From CAWKCE01 sp032127035 (GTDB taxonomy: Bacteria; Actinomycetota; Actinomycetes; JAHEKZ01), in assembly GCA_963848085.1 (NCBI GenBank), contig CAWKCE010000005.1, positions 62,001 to 126,000 of the forward strand: a stretch of 64,000 nucleotides of DNA. The letters are read 5' to 3'. The notes below the pieces were generated by a model. That model made no database searches. It was not told the origin of the DNA and saw nothing but the letters and a program-made list of their open reading frames with translations. The position numbers were made by a program, and so were the translations under genes. Below, in pieces: positions 11,724 to 20,149 of the stretch. The first letter of the stretch is position 1; each line of letters opens with the position of its first letter.

Positions 11724-12595
11724 CGGGACTGTCGGCGCGCGAAGTAAGCCGTCTGCTCGGGCGGGTCGGGACGACCCTCCTGGACCGCGACCCAGCACGC
11801 GCCATAGAGCAGGACGATCGAGGCGAAGTACAAGAACAGCAGGATCGCCGCGGCAACAGCGAGAGTGCCGTACACCGGGTTGTTCAGTGTCCGCCCAACC
11901 AGCAAGGTGGCCGACGCGCTCATTGCCTCGAACGTGACGCCCACCATCAGGGAGGCACCGATGAGGACCCGCCACCGCCTCCCCGTGCGCCCGAGGGCGA
12001 GGCTGTAGACCGCCAACGCCGACAACGCGGACAGCAGGACGACAACCGCACTAGCCAGGAGCTGGCTCAGCGCACTGGAGCCCCCCCAGCCCAGCCACTC
12101 GAACAACTGGTTCCCCGCGGTGGAGACCGCCACTGACAGCACCAGCGCCAACAGCAGCAGCCCGCCGATGGCCACCAGCCAGACCGCGTCCTCGAGCTTC
12201 AGCAGGACGAAGCTGCGCGGTCGACGCAGCGCGCCGAACATCCGACGCACGCCCTCAATCGTGGCGTCGACCCAGCCCAACCCGGCGTACAGGAGAGCGA
12301 GCGCCCCGACGACGCCGGCGCTCGCCGTCGCCGCGGCAGTGGCAGACAGATCGACCGAATAGTCACCCTGGGCACCCACGATGTCTGGCAACGCCTCGGC
12401 CACCAGCTGCTGGACCCGGTCCTGCAGCTCCGGTGTCCGCGACAGGACTACCGAGAAGACCACGAACGCCAGCGTGGCCAACGGAAACAGCGACAGGTAC
12501 GCGAACATGGCGATGCCCGCCGACCAACGGGTGAAGCGTAAGCCGTTCGCCCGGTTGAGTGCGGCGACCAGGCCGGGGACGGCAGGCCACGTCAT
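11720..12595 (-). CDS. YihY/BrkB-family inner membrane protein
   Basis: 291-residue protein with about six transmembrane helices and the family features YLSLFPLATLAFVVFS near the N-terminus and NPVYGTLAVAAAILLFLYFAS in the C-terminal half. The YihY/BrkB family was once annotated as RNase BN; a transport role is suspected but the function is unproven. ATG 12595 gives the usual length; the frame extends upstream to 13048 only as antisense through the neighbouring gene. It follows the RNA-ligase-like gene by 29 nt and is likely cotranscribed with it and trpS. Confidence 0.85.
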   Translation of the reverse strand: MTWPAVPGLVAALNRANGLRFTRWSAGIAMFAYLSLFPLATLAFVVFSVVLSRTPELQDRVQQLVAEALPDIVGAQGDYSVDLSATAAATASAGVVGALALLYAGLGWVDATIEGVRRMFGALRRPRSFVLLKLEDAVWLVAIGGLLLLALVLSVAVSTAGNQLFEWLGWGGSSALSQLLASAVVVLLSALSALAVYSLALGRTGRRWRVLIGASLMVGVTFEAMSASATLLVGRTLNNPVYGTLAVAAAILLFLYFASIVLLYGACWVAVQEGRPDPPEQTAYFARRQSR

Positions 12596-12624
12596 CGTGC
12601 GGTCGACCAGTGACCGACCGGTCG

Positions 12625-13158
12625 CTACCGAGCGAGCCCAAAGCTTCGCGCCGGGTACCACACGCCCTCCTCTCCGAGCTCGTACCGGACGATCTCGTCC
12701 ACCAGGAAGCTGGCCCGAAGGTCGGTCAGCTCGTCGTAGGCACGGTCGAGCTGCTCCTCGGGCACGTCGAAGGCCAGCGTCACGTGTGGGTGGTACGGGT
12801 ACTTCAGCCGGCGCTGCAGCGGACCGGACCGGACTCGTGCCTCGAGCTGCTCGCATCCGCCGACGCCGCGCGCGACCACGGCGTACACCGTCGGCGAGAC
12901 CGGGCGGAAGGTGCCGGTCCCGTGCAGCTCGACGACGAACGGCTCCACGAAAGACGCGGCGTCGGCGAGGTGTCGGTCGACCTCTGCCAGGCTCGGCGCG
13001 GGGACCCGCGTCGGCGGAAGCAGTGTGATGTGAGTGGGGATCGTCCACGCGACCCGGTCACCGAAGCCGGCGCGCTGCTCTTGCAGCTGGGTCCCCCAGG
13101 GCTCGGGGACAGGCACCGCCACACCGATAGTGGGCGCCCCGCCCCGGGGATCACCCAC
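12625..13158 (-). CDS. 2'-5' RNA ligase / cyclic phosphodiesterase family protein (2H superfamily)
   Basis: 177-residue cytoplasmic protein with the two H-x-T motifs of the 2H phosphoesterase superfamily (HITLLPP near residue 45 and HVTLAF near residue 120). Members act on 2',3'-cyclic phosphates or 2'-5' bonds; the real substrate here is unknown. GTG 13158 is chosen because it overlaps the trpS stop (GTGGGTGA, 8 nt), indicating coupled translation; the longer frame to 13356 gives unlikely Arg/Ser-rich antisense-like sequence. Confidence 0.8.
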   Translation of the reverse strand: MGDPRGGAPTIGVAVPVPEPWGTQLQEQRAGFGDRVAWTIPTHITLLPPTRVPAPSLAEVDRHLADAASFVEPFVVELHGTGTFRPVSPTVYAVVARGVGGCEQLEARVRSGPLQRRLKYPYHPHVTLAFDVPEEQLDRAYDELTDLRASFLVDEIVRYELGEEGVWYPARSFGLAR

Positions 13159-14161
13159 GTCGAGGAAGGAAGCCGACACGCTCGTAGACGTCCGACAGCG
13201 TCGTCGCTGCTGTTTTCGCGGCCCGCTCGGCCCCGTCCGCCAGCACGCGATCCAGCTCGGCCGGGTCGGAGAGCAGCTCGGCCACACGGTCGTGGAAGGG
13301 TTGCGCGAACGCCGCAAACGCCTCGGCGACGTCCTTCTTGAGGTCTCCGTAGCCACGTCCGACGTAGTCTTCGGCGACGGTGTGTGGGTCGCGCCCCGAC
13401 AAGCTGGCGAGGATGGTCAGCAGGTTGGATACCCCGGCCTTGTGGTCCGGGTCGAAGACGACGTCGCGGCCGCTGTCGGTGACGGCGGACTTGATCTTCT
13501 TCACGTTGACGGTCACGTCGTCCAGCAAGGACAGACACCCGGCGCCGCCCAAGCTCTTGCTCATCTGCTTGTCCGGGGACTGCAGGTCGAGGATCTTGGC
13601 GGTGGCCTTGACGATGTAGGGACCCGGAACCGTGAACGTCTCCCCGTACCTGCTGTTGAACCGCTGCGCCAGGTCTCGGGTGAGCTCGATGTGCTGCCGC
13701 TGGTCCTCGCCGACCGGCACCCGGTCGGCCTGGTAGAGCAGGATGTCCGCCGCCTGGAGGATCGGGTACGTGAACAGGCCCACCGTGGCCCGGTCGAGCT
13801 GTTGCCGCGCGGACTTGTCCTTGAACTGCGTCATCCGGCTGGCCTCGCCGAAGCCGGTCAGGCACCCGAGCACCCATTCCAGCTGCGAGTGGGCTGGAAC
13901 ATGGCTCTGGACGAACAGGATCGACCGGGCGGGGTCGACGCCCCCGGCCAGGTACTGCGCCGCCGTCGCTCGGGTTCGACTCCGAAGCACCTCGGGGTCG
14001 TGCTCCACGGTGATGGCGTGCTGGTCCACCACGCAGTAGACGCAGTCGTGGTCCTCCTGGAGTGCCACCCACTGCCGCAGCGCCCCGAGGTAGTTGCCCA
14101 GGTGCAGCGAGTCGGAGGTGGGCTGCATGCCGGAGAAGACCCGTGGCCGGTCGGATGACAT
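13151..14161 (-). CDS. trpS: Tryptophanyl-tRNA synthetase
   Basis: 336-residue class I aminoacyl-tRNA synthetase that charges tRNA-Trp. Class signatures are present: SLHLGN (HIGH equivalent, after RPRVFSGMQPT) and DKQMSKS (KMSKS). Length is normal for bacterial TrpS. ATG 14161 (MSSDRPRV) is taken; ATG 14170, three codons upstream, is also possible and would begin 4 nt after the preceding stop at 14175. It lies in a run CNNM/CBS gene - trpS - RNA-ligase-like gene - yihY. Confidence 0.96.
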   Translation of the reverse strand: MSSDRPRVFSGMQPTSDSLHLGNYLGALRQWVALQEDHDCVYCVVDQHAITVEHDPEVLRSRTRATAAQYLAGGVDPARSILFVQSHVPAHSQLEWVLGCLTGFGEASRMTQFKDKSARQQLDRATVGLFTYPILQAADILLYQADRVPVGEDQRQHIELTRDLAQRFNSRYGETFTVPGPYIVKATAKILDLQSPDKQMSKSLGGAGCLSLLDDVTVNVKKIKSAVTDSGRDVVFDPDHKAGVSNLLTILASLSGRDPHTVAEDYVGRGYGDLKKDVAEAFAAFAQPFHDRVAELLSDPAELDRVLADGAERAAKTAATTLSDVYERVGFLPRRG

Positions 14162-14174
14162 GGGCGGCATTGTC

Positions 14175-15461
14175 TCAGGCCACGTCAGGAACGACCGGGG
14201 TGACCCTGATCCGCGACGCGCGCCGGCCGTCGAGCCCCACCACCTCGAGCTGGTGGCCAGCCACAGCCACCCGCTCGCCCAACCGGGGCACGTGGCCAAG
14301 CCGGTTCATGACGAAGCCTGCGGCCGTCTCGTAGGGACCCTCCGGGAGCTCGACGCCGGTCTCGTCAGCGAAGTCCTCGATGTTGAGCAGCCCGTCGACC
14401 TCGACGGACTCCCCCAACCGGGTCGTCTCGGGCTCGTCGACGTCGTACTCGTCCCTGATGTCCCCGACCAGCTCTTCCACCAGATCCTCGAAGGCGACGA
14501 TCCCCGCGGTCCCGCCGTACTCGTCCACGACGATCGCCAGGTGCTGCCCCTTTGCCCGCATCTCCGACAACGCCGCGAGGACCCGGTTCGTCCAGGGGAG
14601 CATCATGACCTCGCGGGCGATCTCGCCGACCCGGACCGAGCGCCCGGACAGCGACGGGTCGTAGAGGTCGCGCACGTGGACGAACCCCGCCACGTCGTCC
14701 GCCGAGCCACGGATCACCGGATACCGCGAGTGCGGCATCGTCGCGACATCCTTGATCGCCTTGAATACCGGCGTCGAGGCGTCGAGGAAGTCGACCTCGG
14801 TGCGCGGCACCATGATCTCGCGTAGAGCTCGGTCGTTGGCGGTGAAGACCTCGTCGAGGATGAGCCGCTCCTCGTCGTCGAGCTCGGCATGTCCGGCGAC
14901 CAGGTGTCGCAGCTCCTCCTCCGTCATCGCTTCCCGCGACGCGGCGGGGTCACCTCCCGCGAGGCGCACCACGAGGTCGGTCGAACGTGACAGCAGCCAG
15001 ATCAGCGGCCGGGAGATCGTCGCGAGAGCGTCGATGATCGGCGCCACGACCAACGACAACCCCTCGGCCCGCTGCAGGGCCAGGCGCTTGGGTGCCAGCT
15101 CGCCCAGGACAAGCGAGAAGTAGGCGATCACCAGGGTGATCGCGACCAGCGCCGTGACGTCCGCCACGGCTGTGGTCATACCCCAGTCCTCCAGGACCGG
15201 CGACACGTCGTCCGCCAGAGTGGAGGCACCGAAGGCTGCGGACAGGAACCCGGCCAGGGTGACTCCGACCTGAACCGCGGAGAGGAAGCGGTTCGGGTGA
15301 TCGTGGAGGGTCTTGACCCGTCGGCCGCGGCTGCCCCGCCCGGCCATCGCGTTGACCTGGCTGTCGCGCAGCGAGATGAGCGCGATCTCGGCAGCGGCGA
15401 AGAAGCCACCGATCAGGATGAACACCAGGACGACGCCGATACTGAGCCAGGTACTGCTCAC
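14175..15461 (-). CDS. CNNM/CBS-domain membrane protein (HlyC/CorC family)
   Basis: 428-residue protein: CNNM (DUF21) transmembrane domain in residues about 1-200 with four hydrophobic segments, a pair of CBS domains (EIMVPRTEVDFLDA begins the first), and a C-terminal CorC_HlyC transporter-associated domain (ELPEGPYETAAGFVMNRLG). The family is linked to divalent cation (Mg2+/Co2+) efflux or homeostasis; the older hemolysin label is not supported. Start is GTG 15461. First gene of the run that includes trpS. Confidence 0.9.
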   Translation of the reverse strand: MSSTWLSIGVVLVFILIGGFFAAAEIALISLRDSQVNAMAGRGSRGRRVKTLHDHPNRFLSAVQVGVTLAGFLSAAFGASTLADDVSPVLEDWGMTTAVADVTALVAITLVIAYFSLVLGELAPKRLALQRAEGLSLVVAPIIDALATISRPLIWLLSRSTDLVVRLAGGDPAASREAMTEEELRHLVAGHAELDDEERLILDEVFTANDRALREIMVPRTEVDFLDASTPVFKAIKDVATMPHSRYPVIRGSADDVAGFVHVRDLYDPSLSGRSVRVGEIAREVMMLPWTNRVLAALSEMRAKGQHLAIVVDEYGGTAGIVAFEDLVEELVGDIRDEYDVDEPETTRLGESVEVDGLLNIEDFADETGVELPEGPYETAAGFVMNRLGHVPRLGERVAVAGHQLEVVGLDGRRASRIRVTPVVPDVA

Positions 15462-15519
15462 CGGCGCCGCCTCGTACTCGGAGGTTCAGACCCGCTCGAC
15501 TCCATCCGGTCAGCGTATC

Positions 15520-15540
15520 GGCCGGCTCGGCGCCGGCCGG
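15520..15540 (-). terminator. Hairpin directly after icd
   Basis: Perfect 8-bp arms CGGCCGGC and GCCGGCCG with a 5-nt loop begin immediately after the icd stop codon. No U-run follows, as is common for actinobacterial intrinsic terminators. Confidence 0.5.
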
Positions 15541-16755
15541 TCAGGCGCGGGCCGCCTGCAGGTTCTCGTCCAGGGCGCCGAGGAAATCCTGCGTGGTGAG
15601 CCAGCCCTGGTCGGGACCGACGAGGAGCGCCAGGTCCTTGGTCATCTTGCCGCTCTCCACGGTCTCGACACAGACCCGCTCCAGGTCCTTCGCGAACCCA
15701 ACCAGCGCGTCGTTGCCGTCGAGCGTCCCGCGATGCTGCAGTCCTCGCGTCCAGGCGAAGATGGAGGCGATCGGGTTGGTCGAGGTCGGGTTTCCCTGCT
15801 GGTGCTGCCGGAAGTGGCGGGTCACCGTGCCGTGGGCCGCCTCGGCCTCGACGGTCTTCCCGTCCGGCGTCATGAGCACCGACGTCATCAGGCCGAGCGA
15901 GCCGAACCCCTGCGCGACGGTGTCGGACTGCACGTCGCCGTCGTAGTTCTTGCACGCCCAGACGTAGCCGCCCTCCCACTTCATCGCCGCGGCCACCATG
16001 TCGTCGATGAGCCGGTGCTCGTAGGTGATGCCGGCCGCCGCGAAGTCACCGGCGAACTCGGCGTCGAAGATCTCGGCGAACAGGTCCTTGAACCGGCCGT
16101 CGTACGCCTTGAGGATCGTGTTCTTCGTCGACAGGTAGACCGGGAACCCCCGGGCCAGTCCGTACCTCATCGACGCCCGGGCGAAGTCCCGGATCGAGTC
16201 GTCGAAGTTGTACATCCCCATGGCCACGCCACCGCCAGGGAACTCGGCGATCTCGAACTCCATGGGCTCGCCACCGTCGGCCGGCTGGTACGTCACCGTC
16301 ACCCGCCCGGGTCCGGGGACCACGAAGTCGGTCGCCTTGTACTGGTCGCCGTGGGCGTGACGGCCGATCACGATCGGCTTGGTCCATCCGGGCACGAGCC
16401 GCGGGATGTTGCTGATGATGATCGGCTCGCGGAAGATGACGCCACCAAGGATGTTGCGGATCGTGCCGTTCGGCGACCGCCACATCTTCTTCAGGCCGAA
16501 CTCCTCGACCCGCGCTTCGTCCGGGGTGATGGTCGCGCACTTGACGCCGACACCGTGCCGCGCGATCGCCTCCGCGGCGTCGACGGTGACCTGGTCGTCG
16601 GTCGCGTCGCGGTGCTCGATGCCGAGGTCGTAGTACGCGAGCTCGACGTCGAGGTACGGCAGGATCAGCTGGTCCTTGATGAACTGCCAGATGATCCGCG
16701 TCATCTCGTCGCCGTCGAGCTCGACGACCGGGTTGTCCACCTTGATCTTGGCCAT
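15541..16755 (-). CDS. icd: Isocitrate dehydrogenase (NADP+), dimeric eukaryote-like type
   Basis: 404-residue TCA enzyme converting isocitrate to 2-oxoglutarate and CO2 with NADP+. It begins MAKIKVDNPVVELDGDEMTR and carries the substrate signature SPNGTIRNILGG and the AEAAHGTVTRHFR region, characteristic of the homodimeric type found in eukaryotes and many actinobacteria, rather than the monomeric type. ATG 16755 is favoured because AAGGA lies 9 nt upstream; GTG 16761 overlaps the mdh stop and is the alternative. It is cotranscribed with mdh (2-nt gap) and ends at a strong hairpin. Confidence 0.96.
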   Translation of the reverse strand: MAKIKVDNPVVELDGDEMTRIIWQFIKDQLILPYLDVELAYYDLGIEHRDATDDQVTVDAAEAIARHGVGVKCATITPDEARVEEFGLKKMWRSPNGTIRNILGGVIFREPIIISNIPRLVPGWTKPIVIGRHAHGDQYKATDFVVPGPGRVTVTYQPADGGEPMEFEIAEFPGGGVAMGMYNFDDSIRDFARASMRYGLARGFPVYLSTKNTILKAYDGRFKDLFAEIFDAEFAGDFAAAGITYEHRLIDDMVAAAMKWEGGYVWACKNYDGDVQSDTVAQGFGSLGLMTSVLMTPDGKTVEAEAAHGTVTRHFRQHQQGNPTSTNPIASIFAWTRGLQHRGTLDGNDALVGFAKDLERVCVETVESGKMTKDLALLVGPDQGWLTTQDFLGALDENLQAARA

Positions 16756-16757
16756 GC

Positions 16758-17720
16758 TCACAGGTCCTTCACGTCAGCCTGCTTGGCCCTCACGGCCTCC
16801 GCTGCGGCCTTCAGGCCTGCCAGCTCCGTGTCGGTGAGGTCACCCTCCACGACGCGGCGGACCCCGCCGGCGCCGATCTCTGCCTCCACGCCCAGATAGA
16901 CGCCTGCGATCCCGTACTCACCATCCACCCACGCGCACACCGGCATCACGGCACCGGAGTCCTCGGCCACGGCTCGGGCCATCCGCGCGGCCGCGGCCGA
17001 CGGCGCGTAGTACGCCGACCCTGTCTTGAGAAGCGCCACCACCTCCGCGCCGCCGTTGCGGGTCCGCACCACGAGGTCCTCGATCTCCTCCTCGGACAGC
17101 AGCCCCGACAGCGGCTCGCCGTCGACCGTGCACCGGCTCGGCACCGGAACCATCGTGTCGCCGTGCGAGCCAAGTGTGAGCGTGCGCACCGAGCCCACCG
17201 CGACGTGGAGCTTCTCGGCGACGAAGTTGGTGAACCGGGCGGTGTCGAGCATGCCGGCCTGGCCGATGACGCGGTGCTTGGGGAAGCCGGACGCGAGCTG
17301 GGTCAGCGCTGTCATCTCGTCGAGCGGGTTCGACACGACGACGATCACAGCTTCCGGCGAGTGCCGGGCGACGTTCTCGGCCACCCCGCGCACGATCTTG
17401 GCGTTGGTCTCGATCAGGTCCATCCGGCTCATGCCCGGCTTGCGGGGCAACCCCGCGGTGACGACCACGATGTCCGAGCCTGCGGTCTTCTCGTAGCCCG
17501 CTCCGGTGGCGGGGTCGGTCGTGACGCCGACGACCTGCGTCTCGAACCCCTCGACCGGACGGGACTGGTTCATGTCCAGCGCCAGCCCTTCCGGACGGCC
17601 CTCGATGATGTCGGTCAGCATGACCGTGTCGAACACGTCGTACTCGGCCAGCCGCTGTGCCGTCGTCGAGCCGTAGAAGCCCGCACCGACGACGGTCACC
17701 TTGCCCGTGCGCTGCGTCAT
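16758..17720 (-). CDS. mdh: Malate dehydrogenase (LDH-like type)
   Basis: 320-residue NAD-dependent enzyme interconverting malate and oxaloacetate. Seen: NAD-binding GAGFYGS near residue 13, TDIIEG with an acidic residue after beta-2 (NAD rather than NADP), RKPGMSRMDL with the Arg that selects malate over lactate, and the catalytic His of LGSHGDTMVP. GAGG 7 nt before ATG 17720 sets the start. It pairs with icd as two consecutive TCA genes on one transcript. Confidence 0.96.
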   Translation of the reverse strand: MTQRTGKVTVVGAGFYGSTTAQRLAEYDVFDTVMLTDIIEGRPEGLALDMNQSRPVEGFETQVVGVTTDPATGAGYEKTAGSDIVVVTAGLPRKPGMSRMDLIETNAKIVRGVAENVARHSPEAVIVVVSNPLDEMTALTQLASGFPKHRVIGQAGMLDTARFTNFVAEKLHVAVGSVRTLTLGSHGDTMVPVPSRCTVDGEPLSGLLSEEEIEDLVVRTRNGGAEVVALLKTGSAYYAPSAAAARMARAVAEDSGAVMPVCAWVDGEYGIAGVYLGVEAEIGAGGVRRVVEGDLTDTELAGLKAAAEAVRAKQADVKDL

Positions 17721-17822
17721 GAGGTCCTCGCCAGAAGTCTCGGTATCAAGAGATCGTTGTTCTCCCGAGGCTACCCATCTCCAGGCCCCCCACCGGACCC
17801 GGGTCAGCACCCTGCCGGCACG

Positions 17823-18179
17823 TCACACCGGTACGGGCACCAACAGGGACAAGGCAGTCAGCGCCACACCGAGGGTGAAGTACGTCGTGAGGTCGATCGG
17901 GGTGCTGCGCACCACCAGCAGGCCGGCGGTGTCGGTCGGCAGCACCGCGCGCAGCGCTCCGCCGAAGACGACCGACGCGGACACGACGAGCGCACCGACC
18001 CGGAACTCGCCCCAGGCCACAACAGCCAGCCCGACCGTCACGCCGGCCAGGACGAGCGCAAGCGGCCACTGGTCGACCACCCGCTCAGCGAACGGCTCGT
18101 CGACGATCGGGTTCCCTTCGCCGTCGAGGCGAACGTCCTCAGCCGCGTCGTCGGGCAGCTCAGGGCCCGGTTCGCTCAC
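17823..18179 (-). CDS. DUF3017 small membrane protein
   Basis: 118-residue protein with an acidic N-terminus and three hydrophobic helices (beginning WPLALVLAGVTVG, VGALVVSASVVFG and YFTLGVALTALS). It matches the DUF3017 family, which sits after folD in many actinobacteria; no biochemical role is known. GTG 18179 overlaps the folD stop by 4 nt (GTGA), so translation is coupled to folD. Confidence 0.8.
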   Translation of the reverse strand: MSEPGPELPDDAAEDVRLDGEGNPIVDEPFAERVVDQWPLALVLAGVTVGLAVVAWGEFRVGALVVSASVVFGGALRAVLPTDTAGLLVVRSTPIDLTTYFTLGVALTALSLLVPVPV

Positions 18180-19030
18180 GAAGCGGCCAGCGCCTCGGCC
18201 CGCTCCACCACGTTGGACAGGAGCATGGCGCGCGTCATGGGACCGACCCCGCCCGGCATCGGCGCGACGTAGCCGGCGACCTCTACCACCTCGGGGTCGA
18301 CGTCGCCGACCAGGCCGAGGTCGGTGCGCGTGATGCCCACGTCCAGGACCGCTGCACCCGGCCGCACCAGGTCCGCGGTCACCAACCCGGGCACGCCCGC
18401 AGCAGCCACGATCACGTCCGCCCGGCGCAGATGGCTCGCGAGGTCTCTGGTCCCGGTGTGGCACAAGGTGACCGTCGCGTTCTCCGAGCGTCGCGTGAGG
18501 AGCAGCCCCAGCGGCCGGCCCACCGTGACTCCGCGACCGACGACAGTGACCTCCGCCCCATTGAGCGGCACGTCATAGCGTCGAAGGAGCTCGACGATTC
18601 CTCTGGGGGTGCAGGGCAGTGGTCCTCGCTGGCCCAGGACGAGGCGCCCGAGGTTCGTCGGGTGCAGCCCGTCGGCGTCCTTGTCGGGGTCCATGATCTC
18701 CAGGACGACGTTGGCGTCCAGCCCCTTGGGCAGCGGAAGCTGCACGATGTAGCCGGTGCAGGTGGGATCGTCGTTGAGCTCCCGGACCACCGCCTCGACA
18801 TCGGCCTGCGTCGCGTCGTCCGGTAGGTCGCGGCGAATGCTCGCGATGCCGACCTCGGCGCAGTCCTTGTGCTTGCCCCCGACGTAGGCGCGGCTGCCGG
18901 GGTCGTCACCGACGAGAACCGTTCCCAGCCCCGGGGTGATACCGCTGTCCCGCAGTCGGCTCACACGTACGGCCAGATCCTGCTTGACCGCCGCCGCCGC
19001 TGCCTTGCCGTCGAGAATCGTCGCTGTCAC
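18176..19030 (-). CDS. folD: Bifunctional methylenetetrahydrofolate dehydrogenase / methenyltetrahydrofolate cyclohydrolase
   Basis: 284-residue cytoplasmic enzyme linking 5,10-methylene-THF to 10-formyl-THF, the formyl donor used by PurN and PurH a few genes away. Active-site block SRAYVGGKHKDCAEVGI has the Tyr and Lys of the family; GYIVQLPLPKGLD, PCTPRGIVELL and VVGRGVTVGRPLGLLL complete the signatures. Start GTG 19030. It heads folD-DUF3017. Confidence 0.96.
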   Translation of the reverse strand: MTATILDGKAAAAAVKQDLAVRVSRLRDSGITPGLGTVLVGDDPGSRAYVGGKHKDCAEVGIASIRRDLPDDATQADVEAVVRELNDDPTCTGYIVQLPLPKGLDANVVLEIMDPDKDADGLHPTNLGRLVLGQRGPLPCTPRGIVELLRRYDVPLNGAEVTVVGRGVTVGRPLGLLLTRRSENATVTLCHTGTRDLASHLRRADVIVAAAGVPGLVTADLVRPGAAVLDVGITRTDLGLVGDVDPEVVEVAGYVAPMPGGVGPMTRAMLLSNVVERAEALAAS

Positions 19031-19056
19031 GGTCGGTCAGTCTGTCATGACCGGTG

Positions 19057-20022
19057 TCACCGACGCCGCAGCACCGCCAGACCGACGGACATGGCGGTCA
19101 GGGCGATCCCCACGAGCAGGTTCGCCGTGATCTGGGCGCCCTCAGTGGGGAGCACGACGTCCACCGCCACCGCTCCGATGAGCGTCCCAGCGAGCACCAC
19201 CAGCGAGAACAGCAGGACGCCGAGTGCCCGAACCGTCCAGGCCGCGGTCACCACGAAGAGCAGGCCCATGAAGCCCCCGACGAGCAGCCACGGCTGATCC
19301 GCGACCGGGGCGAGAGACCCGGCGGCGCCGTCGGCGGCGAGCGCCTGCACCGCCAGCACCGTCATCAGCACCGTCAGGCCGACCACGAAGTTGACCAGTG
19401 CGGCCACCGTGGGCTCCCCGGTGGCCACCGCCACCCGGCCGTTGAACGCGGCCTGGAACGCCACCGCGGCGCCGGCGAGGAACGCCAGCAGCAGGAACGC
19501 CCGGGAGCCGCCGCCGCCGTCCCCGCGACCGCTGGAGGCGATCCATACCGCCGCGGTCGCCAGGACCGCCGCCAGCACCCGGGCCAGTGTCACTGGCACC
19601 GCGCCGGTCGGTCCCAGCCCGTAACGGTCGACGATCAGGCTCAGCCCCGTCTGCCCGGCCACCGTGGCCACCGTGAAAAGCGCCACGCCGAGGGCGTCGA
19701 TCGTGACGCCCTGGCCGGACACGTACAACGCTCCTGCAAGCCCGCCGCCGAGGACCCACCAGGGCAGTCGCCGGGACCGCACCAAGCCGGGAAGGGAGCG
19801 AACGGCCCGCCGGGCCGAGCCACGGGCGGCAATGATCACCAGCAGGAGGGACAGCCCCACGCCAAAGTTGAGCGCTGCCGCCAGCACGCCGTTGCCGGTC
19901 ACCGCGCCGAGCTCGCCGTTGATCCGACCCTGGACCGCCACGACTCCGCCGGCACCGAAGGCGGCCGCGGCCCGCACGATGCGCCCGCCGGGCGGGTGGT
20001 GCGCAGGCGGGCTCTCGATCAC
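19057..20022 (-). CDS. DMT-superfamily YdcZ-type (DUF606) membrane transporter
   Basis: 321-residue protein with about ten hydrophobic segments arranged as two repeats, each with the YdcZ/DUF606 feature of a helix followed by a short polar motif (GRINGELGAVTGNG; FNGRVAVATGEP). Family members belong to the drug/metabolite transporter superfamily and the substrate is unknown. GTG 20022 is chosen because upstream codons cross the divergent Rieske promoter. It lies between folD and purH together with the oxygenase gene; a shared substrate is possible but not shown. Confidence 0.82.
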   Translation of the reverse strand: MIESPPAHHPPGGRIVRAAAAFGAGGVVAVQGRINGELGAVTGNGVLAAALNFGVGLSLLLVIIAARGSARRAVRSLPGLVRSRRLPWWVLGGGLAGALYVSGQGVTIDALGVALFTVATVAGQTGLSLIVDRYGLGPTGAVPVTLARVLAAVLATAAVWIASSGRGDGGGGSRAFLLLAFLAGAAVAFQAAFNGRVAVATGEPTVAALVNFVVGLTVLMTVLAVQALAADGAAGSLAPVADQPWLLVGGFMGLLFVVTAAWTVRALGVLLFSLVVLAGTLIGAVAVDVVLPTEGAQITANLLVGIALTAMSVGLAVLRRR

Positions 20023-20078
20023 CGCGCCAGTGTGTCCTGAGCCAGCTCGGAACTGGTCCCCGGGTGAGGGCCGCCTGG

Positions 20079-20084
20079 TAGCGT
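20079..20084 (+). promoter_or_regulatory. Candidate -10 of the Rieske oxygenase gene
   Basis: TAGCGT fits TANNNT and places the transcript start at about 20091, just upstream of operator site B, so a bound repressor would sit on the initially transcribed region. No clear -35. Confidence 0.35.
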
Positions 20085-20095
20085 CCTCGGCTGAC

Positions 20096-20109
20096 TGACT
20101 GATCAGTCG
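20096..20109. promoter_or_regulatory. Palindromic operator, TetR-like (site B)
   Basis: TGACTGATCAGTCG contains the perfect 12-bp palindrome GACTGATCAGTC (20097-20108), 54 nt before the Rieske oxygenase start. It differs from site A (3883-3896) at only two of 14 positions. Confidence 0.55.
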
Positions 20110-20149
20110 GAAAGACGCCGTGACACCGCGCAGCCTCGAGGAGACCGAC

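Noticed and set aside
13965..13985. T-loop-like GGTTCGACTCC suggesting a tRNA
   Set aside because: Inside trpS coding sequence with no cloverleaf; a similar GGTTCGACCC at about 23425-23434 is the purN upstream region, also without tRNA arms.
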